A stretch of DNA of 9,049 nucleotides from RGIG3135 sp964477115 (lineage in GTDB: Bacteria > Actinomycetota > Coriobacteriia > Coriobacteriales > Eggerthellaceae), in NCBI GenBank assembly GCA_964477115.1, contig CAYZCY010000047.1, positions 1 through 9,049 of the forward strand. The letters are read 5' to 3'. The notes under the pieces are model-generated. The model was not told the DNA's origin and did no database searches. It worked only from the letters and a program-made list of their open reading frames with translations. Positions 1 to 4,812 of the stretch are shown here, one piece after another. Each line of letters starts with the position of its first letter. Within the stretch, counting starts at the first letter, position 1. The translations under genes were made by a program, and so were the position numbers.

Positions 1-539
1 TCATTGGGGCTACTACGCGTACGGGTTTGCTGACAGGTCCTCTGCGCGATCGCTTTGGCGTTTCTTTCCGCATGGAATACTATTCGCCCGAAGAGCTTGC
101 CGCCATCGTCAAGCGCTCTGCCGCCATCCTCGATGTAAGCATTGACGAAGAAGGCGCCCTCGAGATTGCTCGTCGCAGCCGCGGTACGCCGCGTTTGGCC
201 AACCGCCTTCTCAAGCGTGTGCGCGACTTTGCCCAAGTGCGCGGCAACGGCGCAATTGATGAGGACATGGCTGCCCGCGCTCTCGACTTCTTTGAGGTGG
301 ATCAGGTGGGCCTTGATGCAGTGGACAACAAGCTGCTCGAGATTCTGTGCCAGCAGTTCGGTGGTCGCCCGGTGGGTCTGACTACTCTCGCCGCCGCCCT
401 TTCGGAAGATCCGGATACGGTTGAAGACGTGTACGAGCCCTATCTCATGCGACAGGGACTTATCATGCGCACTCCTAAGGGCCGCCAGGCAACCGCCCGC
501 GCCTTCGATCATTTGGGAATCGGTTTGCCCGAGGCTTAA
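1..539 (+). CDS. ruvB: Holliday junction branch-migration ATPase RuvB, C-terminal part (5' end outside window)
   Basis: RuvB is the AAA+ motor that, with RuvA, drives branch migration of Holliday junctions during recombinational repair. The reading frame is open from base 3 and begins inside the protein with IGATTRTGLLTGPLRDRFG. This is the RuvB sensor-1 block (GATT) followed by the LRDRF arginine-finger region. GTPRLANRLL (about residues 53-62, counting from the TTG codon at 27) is the sensor-2 segment. The last 70 residues form the winged-helix DNA-binding domain ending YEPYLMRQGLIMRTPKGRQAT...HLG, as in full-length family members. The Walker A and B motifs would lie upstream of the window. 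The stop is TAA at 537-539. The next gene starts 64 bases downstream on the same strand and may be co-transcribed. No sign of disruption; the truncation is only the window edge. Confidence 0.97.
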   Translation, partial: IGATTRTGLLTGPLRDRFGVSFRMEYYSPEELAAIVKRSAAILDVSIDEEGALEIARRSRGTPRLANRLLKRVRDFAQVRGNGAIDEDMAARALDFFEVDQVGLDAVDNKLLEILCQQFGGRPVGLTTLAAALSEDPDTVEDVYEPYLMRQGLIMRTPKGRQATARAFDHLGIGLPEA

Positions 540-603
540 GGCTTGGGCTACCCTATACGGTGCGCAATGCACTCGCGTCGGCGGTTCAAGTTAAGGAAGG
601 CTT

Positions 604-1014
604 ATGCTCCACCAAGATTTTCTGATGCGCATGATTCTCGATCTCGTTGCGGCTATGCAGCGCAGCTACACGCGCTCTCGAGGCCAGAAGGATCCAGAAG
701 GGGCCGCTGCTCTGCTGGAGCTGGCCGTCGGGGAGGCAACCGACATCGACGGATCGGTGCTGCTTTCGCTTTCTCCTGACTCTATTGCTAGCATTTTGCA
801 GGTGTCCGGGACTGAACCTCAGCTGATAGAGCACTTATCTCGCAGTCTTCTGCTGGCATCTGACTATCATCGTGAGGCGGGAAAAGAGGACTTGAGCAGG
901 CTGCGCGAGGAGCAAGCTTATGCTCTGGCGGCCGCTTACGGAATCGAGCTATCGTCTTGCGACATCAGCCCTGACGAATTGGAGAGATTGTTCGAAAAAA
1001 CTCTCTCGGAATAG
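604..1014 (+). CDS. Small hypothetical protein, DUF6483-like
   Basis: A 136-residue soluble, mostly helical, acidic protein with no signal peptide or membrane segment. The N-terminus, MLHQDFLMRMILDLVAAM, followed by a central L-SLSPDSIASIL block and a helical repeat-like half (LLLASDYHREAGKEDLSRLREEQAYALAAAYG), resembles DUF6483-type proteins as I remember them. Those proteins begin with a similar (Y/H)QxDFLxRMI motif. No catalytic residues are apparent and the function is unknown. The ATG at 604 is supported by the Shine-Dalgarno sequence AAGGAAGG at 593-600, although the 3-base spacing is short. It lies between ruvB and cspA on the same strand. The 133 bases downstream carry the cspA leader. 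The family assignment is from pattern memory only; the existence of the gene is well supported by its RBS and the lack of a better competing frame. Confidence 0.8.
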   Translation: MLHQDFLMRMILDLVAAMQRSYTRSRGQKDPEGAAALLELAVGEATDIDGSVLLSLSPDSIASILQVSGTEPQLIEHLSRSLLLASDYHREAGKEDLSRLREEQAYALAAAYGIELSSCDISPDELERLFEKTLSE

Positions 1015-1026
1015 GCAGAATCACGA

Positions 1027-1054
1027 TTATTTTTGTAGCAAGATGGCGTATAGT
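1027..1054 (+). promoter_or_regulatory. Candidate promoter for the cold-shock gene
   Basis: TATAGT at 1049-1054 matches the -10 consensus at five of six positions. The best upstream partner, TTATTT at 1027-1032 with a 16-base spacer, is a poor -35. Transcription starting near 1061 would give a leader of about 87 bases containing both inverted repeats described for this region. The -10 is plausible but unproven. No terminator hairpin separates the preceding gene, so read-through is also possible. Confidence 0.35.
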
Positions 1055-1082
1055 AGCTAGGGTCCCAAAAAGGAACGTAGTA

Positions 1083-1143
1083 GGTCGCATTACGACCAGC
1101 GTAGTTCTTCCCTCGGTGAACGGAGGGAAGAGGAAAGAGGAAG
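1083..1143 (+). promoter_or_regulatory. Structured purine-rich leader of the cold-shock gene (two hairpins, three SD-like heptamers)
   Basis: Two perfect inverted repeats lie between the candidate promoter and the start codon. The first is GGTCG (1083-1087) / CGACC (1093-1097) with a 5-base loop. The second is CTTCCCTC (1107-1114) / GAGGGAAG (1123-1130) with an 8-base loop. The 3' arm begins a run of three near-identical heptamers: GAGGGAA (1123-1129), GAGGAAA (1130-1136) and GAGGAAG (1137-1143). The last is positioned as the working Shine-Dalgarno, 4 bases from the ATG. The same upstream arm could pair, with one bulged C, with the third heptamer and hide the ribosome site. Cold-shock mRNAs in other bacteria are known to have temperature-responsive leaders; a similar role here is inference. 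Confidence 0.5.
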
Positions 1144-1147
1144 TAAC

Positions 1148-1351
1148 ATGGCAGAAGGAACTGTTAAGTGGTTTAACCCGGAGAAGGGTTACGGCTTCAT
1201 CTCTCAGAAGGATGGCGAGGATCTCTTCGTTCATTTCTCTGAGATTCAGATGGACGGCTTCAAGACCCTCGACGAAGGCGCAGCTGTGTCCTTCGAGGTA
1301 ACCACCGGCCAGAACGGCAAGCTTCAGGCCAGCAACGTCGTCAAGCTCTAA
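1148..1351 (+). CDS. cspA: Cold-shock domain protein (CspA family)
   Basis: A 67-residue single cold-shock domain (OB-fold) protein, the usual family length. CspA-type proteins bind single-stranded RNA/DNA in the cytoplasm and melt mRNA secondary structure, often during cold or growth transitions. MAEGTVKWFN opens the domain. RNP1 is K13-G-Y-G-F-I18 and RNP2 is L26-F-V-H-F30. The end, LQASNVVKL, matches the last beta strand. The ATG at 1148 is preceded by GAGGAAG (1137-1143), and family alignment allows no other start. It appears to be transcribed on its own: a candidate -10 lies about 100 bases upstream and a strong intrinsic terminator follows 27 bases after the stop. The symbol cspA is generic, since paralogues cannot be told apart from this window. 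Confidence 0.97.
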   Translation: MAEGTVKWFNPEKGYGFISQKDGEDLFVHFSEIQMDGFKTLDEGAAVSFEVTTGQNGKLQASNVVKL

Positions 1352-1378
1352 GCTTCGCTCTTGCTCAATTACCTGTCG

Positions 1379-1407
1379 AGGCCCGCATTTGCGGGCCTTG
1401 TTGTTTA
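1379..1407 (+). terminator. Rho-independent terminator after the cold-shock gene
   Basis: A perfect 8-bp GC-rich stem, AGGCCCGC (1379-1386) and GCGGGCCT (1391-1398), closes on an ATTT loop and runs into TTGTTGTTTAT. This is a classic intrinsic terminator for plus-strand transcription. The hairpin also lies downstream of the convergent queA. On that strand it lacks a good U-tract, so its use there is doubtful. Confidence 0.9.
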
Positions 1408-1433
1408 TGGGCGGCTGTTTGCAAGTTGCCCAG

Positions 1434-1459
1434 TCCAGAGGCTCTTTCCAGAGGCTCTT
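1434..1459. repeat. Perfect 13-bp tandem duplication across the queA stop codon
   Basis: TCCAGAGGCTCTT occurs at 1434-1446 and again, exactly, at 1447-1459. The second copy overlaps the queA stop codon (TTA on the plus strand, 1458-1460). Each copy contains AGAG-G-CTCT, a near-palindrome, so the two copies can also pair with each other around a single mismatch. It looks like a slippage duplication in the 3' end of queA or its untranslated region. Confidence 0.85.
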
Positions 1460-2618
1460 AGCGGATGAACATCGCGTCGCCGAAAGAGAGCATGCGGTAG
1501 CGTTTGTCAATGGCGTGCTGGTAGGCCGCGAGCAGCTTCTCGCGGCTTGAGAAGGCGCTCACCAGCATCATGAGCGTACTGCGCGGGACGTGGAAGTTGG
1601 TGATCATGGCATCTACCACGTTGAACTTGAACCCCGGCAGGATGTAGAGCGCCGTGGCCTCGCGGTCGCGCGCCGTGAGCGCGCCTCGTCCGCAAGCCTG
1701 CGCGTCTGAGCCCGCTTTCGCCGTACCGTTGTCCTCTGCGTCCCCATCCCACGCGCTTTCCAAGCTGCGCACGCTGGTGGTGCCTACGGCGATAACGCGA
1801 CCACCGTTTGCGCGGGTCTCGGCGATGGCGTCAATGGTTCGCTGCCCGACGGTGAAGAACTCGGTATGGATCTGGTGCTTTGCGGGGTCTTCTTCGTCGA
1901 TCACGCGGAAGGTGTCGAGACCCACTTCGAGTTCGACCGTTTCCCATCGGACGCCCTTTTCCTGTAGACGCTCGATTAGCTCGGGTGTAAAGTGCAGGCC
2001 GGCGGTAGGTGCTGCGGCCGAGCTCTCGCGCTTGGAGAACACGGTCTGGTAGAGCTCGGTGTCGCCCGCGTAGTTTTTGATGTAGGGCGGAAGCGGTGTG
2101 TTGCCCACGGCATGCAGGGCTTCGTCGAGGGAGGGCATGACAGTGGTGAGCTTGGCCACGCGCTCGCCCTTCTGCGCACCCTTCGCCCAGTCGACTATTT
2201 CGGCAGAGAGGGCGACCTTACCTTCGCTATCTTCAAAATCAACGATCGCACCCGTGCCTGGTTTCAGGCGCTTGCCGGGGCGAACGAGTACTTCCCAGTA
2301 GGCGCAGGTGTTGGTGCGCGGCTCGGCTCCCGCTACCTCACGCAGCAAAAAGACTTCAGCCGCACCGCCCGTGCCGCGCTTAGCGCCAAGGAGACGCGCT
2401 GGCAGTACGCGGGTCTCGTTGGCCACCAGAAGATCGCCCGGTTCCAAGAAGTCGTAGATGTCTCGGAAGATGCGGTCCTCAAGCGCCCCCGTTTCTCGAT
2501 CCATGACAAGCAAACGGCAGCCGTCGCGTTCGGCTGCTGGTTCCTGCGCGATGAGTTCTTCGGGCAGATCGTAATTGTAGTCTTCGGTCTTCATGACGCC
2601 GATGGGGTAGTTGTTCAC
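1458..2618 (-). CDS. queA: S-adenosylmethionine:tRNA ribosyltransferase-isomerase QueA
   Basis: QueA transfers and isomerises the ribosyl moiety of SAM onto the 7-aminomethyl-7-deazaguanine at tRNA position 34, giving epoxyqueuosine. It acts after Tgt and before QueH. Family blocks, in order: DYNYDLPEELIAQEP (13-27), LLVANETRVLPARL (63-76; NETRV where NDTRV is usual), WEVLVRPGKRLKPG (108-121), PLPPYI (175-180), YQTVF..AAAPTAGLHF (190-210), VELEVGLDTFRV (228-239), IAVGTTSVRSLES (276-288), ILPGFKFNVVDAMITNFHVPRSTLMMLVSAF and FGDAMFI near the end. The frame is open further upstream, to a TTG at 2702. I chose GTG at 2616-2618 because GAGGAAG (2623-2629) sits 4 bases upstream and the likely transcription start is near 2703. 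The ATG at 2594 (378 residues) has no ribosome site. At 386 residues it is longer than typical, partly through a low-complexity insert at about 290-320. Converges on cspA. Confidence 0.96.
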   Translation of the reverse strand: MNNYPIGVMKTEDYNYDLPEELIAQEPAAERDGCRLLVMDRETGALEDRIFRDIYDFLEPGDLLVANETRVLPARLLGAKRGTGGAAEVFLLREVAGAEPRTNTCAYWEVLVRPGKRLKPGTGAIVDFEDSEGKVALSAEIVDWAKGAQKGERVAKLTTVMPSLDEALHAVGNTPLPPYIKNYAGDTELYQTVFSKRESSAAAPTAGLHFTPELIERLQEKGVRWETVELEVGLDTFRVIDEEDPAKHQIHTEFFTVGQRTIDAIAETRANGGRVIAVGTTSVRSLESAWDGDAEDNGTAKAGSDAQACGRGALTARDREATALYILPGFKFNVVDAMITNFHVPRSTLMMLVSAFSSREKLLAAYQHAIDKRYRMLSFGDAMFIR

Positions 2619-2703
2619 GATGCTTCCTCGGGTTGGGATTACGTGGCGCAAAGCAGAGTGCGTGACGCGGCGGTCTGCTTTTTTGGGATGCCAAATGGTC
2701 AAA
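2619..2703 (-). promoter_or_regulatory. queA 5' leader with an 8-bp hairpin
   Basis: About 85 bases separate the predicted transcription start from the queA GTG. In the middle is a perfect 8-bp inverted repeat: plus-strand AAAGCAGA (2650-2657) and TCTGCTTT (2674-2681), enclosing a 16-base GC-rich loop with a further 3-bp GCG/CGC pairing. The pentamer ATCCC occurs on both sides of the hairpin on the queA strand. I do not recognise a preQ1 riboswitch. Read on the plus strand, the repeat runs into six Ts (2679-2684) like an intrinsic terminator, but no plus-strand gene lies upstream of it. Confidence 0.5.
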
Positions 2704-2709
2704 CATGGA

Positions 2710-2739
2710 ATTATAGACCACCGCGTGTCGCACTTCTAA
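2710..2739 (-). promoter_or_regulatory. queA promoter
   Basis: On the minus strand a perfect -10 TATAAT (plus-strand 2710-2715) lies 18 bases from TTAGAA (plus-strand 2734-2739), a weak but usable -35. The predicted start near 2703 gives queA its own transcript and rules out the long N-terminal extension of the open frame. The -35 is only 13 bases from the edge of the tandem-repeat array. Confidence 0.7.
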
Positions 2740-2752
2740 CAGATGCGTGACA

Positions 2753-2922
2753 TATGGCTGCTGACTATGGCTGCTGACTATGGCTGCNNNNNNNNNNNNN
2801 NNNNNNNNNNNNNNNNNNNNNNNNNNNNNNNNNNNNNNNNNNNNNNNNNNNNNNNNNNNNNNNNNNNNNNNNNNNNNNNNNNNNNNNTATGGCTGCTGAC
2901 TATGGCTGCTGACTATGGCTGC
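2753..2922. repeat. 13-bp tandem repeat array (VNTR-like) between queH and queA, containing an assembly gap
   Basis: Units of TATGGCTGCTGAC repeat exactly: two full copies plus 9 bases on the left (2753-2787), and two full copies plus 9 bases on the right (2888-2922), flanking the Ns. All visible copies are identical. Each unit carries TGA on the plus strand and, at each unit junction, TAG on the minus strand. Because 13 is not a multiple of three, three successive units put a stop in every frame of both strands, so the array cannot be coding. The first minus-strand junction supplies the queH stop codon. With the queA leader and promoter, this array makes up the 294-base stretch between the two genes. 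Confidence 0.95.
2788..2887. other. Assembly gap (100 N) inside the repeat array
   Basis: Exactly 100 undetermined bases with the same repeat on both sides. The left flank ends after base 9 of a unit and the right flank begins at base 1. A perfect array would therefore need 4+13k missing bases (95 or 108 near this size), never 100. The gap length is most likely a placeholder and the copy number is unknown. Confidence 0.9.
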
Positions 2923-3785
2923 GTTGAGCTTTCAGTTGAGCTTTCGCGCAGCTGCTTTAAAATGGCACGTTTGCGCGCTTGCTTGTCAGCGTACGCGGCC
3001 TTCTCCGCGCGCCTGGCCTGAGCGGCGGCTTCATCGGCGGCGATTTGCTCGCGGCGAGCTGTCGCCTCGGCCTCCTTGGCCGCCTTGCGGGCCTGCTTGC
3101 GCATATCACGCTTGACGCGTGCCTCTTCTTCGGAAAATCGACAGGCGCAATAGTTTTGGCGGTACATCCCCGCCTCGCGCGAGCGCTGCGTGGCCTTGTC
3201 GTAGTAGGGACGGTAGTCAACGAAGCACGCCGAAACGCCTGCAGCATGAGCCGCGCGTTCGAGCTCCTCGCGGATGATGGCGGTGTACTGGTAGGGACTG
3301 ACCGACAGCGTGGTGCCAATGCTGCTAAAGCCATGCTCGGCAGCGTAGCGCGCGGTCTCTTCAAAGCGCATGCGGTAGCAGGCTCGGCAACGGGTCTGGC
3401 GAGACTGCTCAGCGGCAGAGGCGTCCGTGGAGTTTTCAGCGCCCGCAGCATCCCCCTGGCCAGCTCCGACAAGCGCTGCGTTGTCAGCCTCATGAATGAT
3501 CACGCCGTGCTTGGCATGCGCGGCATCGCCGATGCGCCCGACAACGGCCTCCCATGACGTAGGATCATAAGGCCCCTCGATCACCTCAAGCGCCTCGTCC
3601 TTTGCCCAAAAGCTCAGGGTTTCCAGACGACGAGCGTACTCTTCGTCAGGGTGGATGTTGGAATTCGCGTAATAGATCACCGGCTCAACGCCGCTTTCGC
3701 GCGTCAGGCGAACGGGCTCCATCGAGCACGGCCCGCAGCAGGCGTGGAGCAGTAATTTTGTTGGGTTTTCAGATGGGGTGTTCAT
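2913..3785 (-). CDS. queH: Epoxyqueuosine reductase QueH
   Basis: QueH (formerly DUF208) is an iron-sulfur enzyme, unrelated in sequence to QueG, that reduces epoxyqueuosine in tRNA to queuosine. Visible signatures: LLLHACCGPCSMEPV (11-25; C16, C17, C20), YYANSNIHPDEEYARR (38-53), RCRACYRMRFEETA (132-145; C133, C136), IGTTLSVSPYQ (156-166) and NYCACRFSEEEA (211-222; C213, C215), where I would expect YCGC. Two departures from a minimal family member are a low-complexity Gly/Ala/Ser insert at about 104-130, just before the second Cys pair, and an Ala/Lys/Arg/Glu-rich tail at about 222-280, probably a long helix. The protein ends ESSTESSTQP, encoded by a 12-bp duplication and the first repeat unit. 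No Shine-Dalgarno precedes the ATG (plus-strand 3783-3785); a -10-like sequence lies immediately upstream, so the mRNA may be nearly leaderless. queA lies downstream on the same strand. Confidence 0.94.
   Translation of the reverse strand: MNTPSENPTKLLLHACCGPCSMEPVRLTRESGVEPVIYYANSNIHPDEEYARRLETLSFWAKDEALEVIEGPYDPTSWEAVVGRIGDAAHAKHGVIIHEADNAALVGAGQGDAAGAENSTDASAAEQSRQTRCRACYRMRFEETARYAAEHGFSSIGTTLSVSPYQYTAIIREELERAAHAAGVSACFVDYRPYYDKATQRSREAGMYRQNYCACRFSEEEARVKRDMRKQARKAAKEAEATARREQIAADEAAAQARRAEKAAYADKQARKRAILKQLRESSTESSTQP
2923..2945. repeat. 12-bp in-frame tandem duplication at the queH 3' end
   Basis: GTTGAGCTTTC occurs at 2923-2933 and 2935-2945, a 12-base period. On the queH strand it encodes ESST twice. 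It directly abuts the 13-bp array, so the queH tail and the array form one continuous patch of slippage-prone sequence. Confidence 0.85.
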
Positions 3786-3797
3786 GTGCTTTATACT
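3768..3797 (+). promoter_or_regulatory. Promoter for the HAD hydrolase-tgt unit
   Basis: TTCAGA (3768-3773, four of six matches to the -35 consensus) is followed after 18 bases by TATACT (3792-3797, five of six to the -10). A start near 3804 gives a leader of about 75 bases to the ATG at 3880. The -35 lies inside the first codons of the divergent queH. Confidence 0.55.
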
Positions 3798-3799
3798 AG
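3790..3799 (-). promoter_or_regulatory. -10 element for queH, overlapping the divergent -10
   Basis: On the minus strand the bases read TAGTATAAA, offering TAGTAT (plus-strand 3794-3799) or TATAAA (3790-3795) as -10. No convincing -35 is present. From TAGTAT, transcription would begin at about 3786-3788, within 1-3 bases of the queH ATG. The element shares its bases with the plus-strand TATACT, so polymerase could bind in only one direction at a time. Confidence 0.45.
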
Positions 3800-3818
3800 C
3801 AGATTTAGAAAAAGAAAC

Positions 3819-3850
3819 TCCGCCGTGTGCTACAGCCAGGCTGTGGCGGA
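3819..3850. promoter_or_regulatory. Stem-loop in the queH/HAD divergent intergenic region
   Basis: TCCGCC (3819-3824) pairs with GGCGGA (3845-3850). Inside it, ACAGC (3832-3836) pairs with GCTGT (3840-3844) around a CAG loop, leaving a 7-base bulge on the 5' side. On the plus strand it would lie in the leader of the HAD gene, 15 bases before its Shine-Dalgarno. On the minus strand it is followed by GTTTCTTTTTC, a terminator-like arrangement, and could stop antisense transcription from the HAD gene before it enters queH. Confidence 0.5.
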
Positions 3851-3879
3851 TTCAAAAGGTATGGAAGGTGAGCACAATA

Positions 3880-4812
3880 ATGCAGACAGTCGAAAAGTCC
3901 TATCGGGCAATCTGCTTTGACCTCGACGGAACCTTGCTTCCCATGGATCTCGAGCTGTTCATGAACGGCTACTTCGGGTTCTTGGCGCGCTTTGCCGCTA
4001 CGAAGGGCCTTGAGGTTGAGCGGTTCCTCAAGGGTCTCAAGGCAGGAACTAAGGCCATGGCCGTCAGCGGCGAGGATGTGGTCAACGCCGATGCATTCTG
4101 GAGCATCATGCTGGGCTACGTCGATGACGCAGACCGCGATTGGGAAAGCGTTTTCGAGGAGTTTTATCTCAGCGACTTCAAGCACGTGGGGGATGAAGTG
4201 GTGGCCAATCCTGCTGCCGCACGAGCTGTGCGTACGCTGAAGGAAAAGGGCTACACCCTGGCACTGACCACCATGCCGATGTTTCCCTCCCTGGCCGTAG
4301 CCGAGCGCCTGCGTTGGGCTGGCATCGACGCCGATGTCTTCGACCGCATCACCACGTACGAGAACTCGCGCTCGGTCAAGCCCCGTCAGACCTATTACGC
4401 GGAGAACCTCGCCGCTTTGGGGGTTCGCGGCGAAGATGTTCTCATGGTGGGTAACAACACCGTCGAAGACCTGGCCTTCCTCGATCTCGGGGCGGACGGC
4501 TACGTTATCACCGATCACCTGATCGATCCGCTGAACTACGATTTCAGCACCATCAAGCACGGGACCATGGAGGAGTTCGCGGCTTGGGCTGAGGCGCTTC
4601 CCATATGCGTAAACCCGGCCAGCAAGGTTGATGTGGGCGTGATCGACCCGGAAGTGACTCGTCGTGTTCTCGAGGAGAACGCCGTTGTTGACATCGACCT
4701 CGATGAGGCGCTCCGTAAGGCGGGTGCCGTGATAGACGATCCCACCTATGAGGCAGCCAAGGGCGGTAAGTCCAAGGCGGCGAAGCTTTTCGGAGAAGAG
4801 GCGGGCGATTAA
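3880..4812 (+). CDS. HAD-superfamily hydrolase coupled to tgt
   Basis: A 310-residue cytoplasmic protein of the haloacid dehalogenase superfamily, whose members are mostly phosphatases using an Asp nucleophile and Mg2+. Motif I is FDLDGTLL (D14, D16). Motif II is LALTTMP (T130/T131). Motif III is K167 in SRSVKPRQ. Motif IV is MVGNNTVEDL (190-198), where the usual GD or GND is GNN and D197 is the remaining Asp. Residues 21-110 form a helical cap. After about 235, a 75-residue tail that is acidic at first and then Lys/Ala-rich extends beyond the normal core. The substrate is unknown. I chose ATG 3880 because AAGGTGA (3865-3871) sits 8 bases upstream; GTG at 3868 is an alternative. The frame is open further upstream but into the promoter. 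The stop overlaps the tgt start (TAATG), so the two are probably translated together. Confidence 0.92.
   Translation: MQTVEKSYRAICFDLDGTLLPMDLELFMNGYFGFLARFAATKGLEVERFLKGLKAGTKAMAVSGEDVVNADAFWSIMLGYVDDADRDWESVFEEFYLSDFKHVGDEVVANPAAARAVRTLKEKGYTLALTTMPMFPSLAVAERLRWAGIDADVFDRITTYENSRSVKPRQTYYAENLAALGVRGEDVLMVGNNTVEDLAFLDLGADGYVITDHLIDPLNYDFSTIKHGTMEEFAAWAEALPICVNPASKVDVGVIDPEVTRRVLEENAVVDIDLDEALRKAGAVIDDPTYEAAKGGKSKAAKLFGEEAGD

Noticed and set aside
554..559. Promoter -10 (TATACG) before the DUF6483-like gene
   Set aside because: No -35 at a usable distance; co-transcription from ruvB explains expression equally well.
965..1510. A 181-codon minus-strand frame running across cspA and its flanks
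   Set aside because: It runs antisense through a confident cold-shock gene, its terminator and the cspA leader, and shows no family resemblance or ribosome site.
2619..2702. N-terminal extension of QueA to a TTG at 2702
   Set aside because: A perfect TATAAT at 2710-2715 places the transcript start at about 2703, and GAGGAAG sits just before the GTG at 2618. The extension has no homology to QueA.
2619..2703. preQ1 riboswitch in the queA leader
   Set aside because: I do not see the compact C-rich/A-rich pseudoknot pattern of preQ1 classes I know; the only clear structure is one simple hairpin.
2753..2922. CRISPR array
   Set aside because: Units are only 13 bp and directly contiguous with no spacers.
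2743..3021. Plus-strand open frame spanning the repeat array and the Ns
   Set aside because: It exists only because the Ns are read as unknown residues; any real array of three or more units contains TGA in every frame.
2979..3557. Plus-strand 192-codon frame antisense to queH
   Set aside because: Covers QueH cysteine motifs on the opposite strand and has no recognisable domain or ribosome site.
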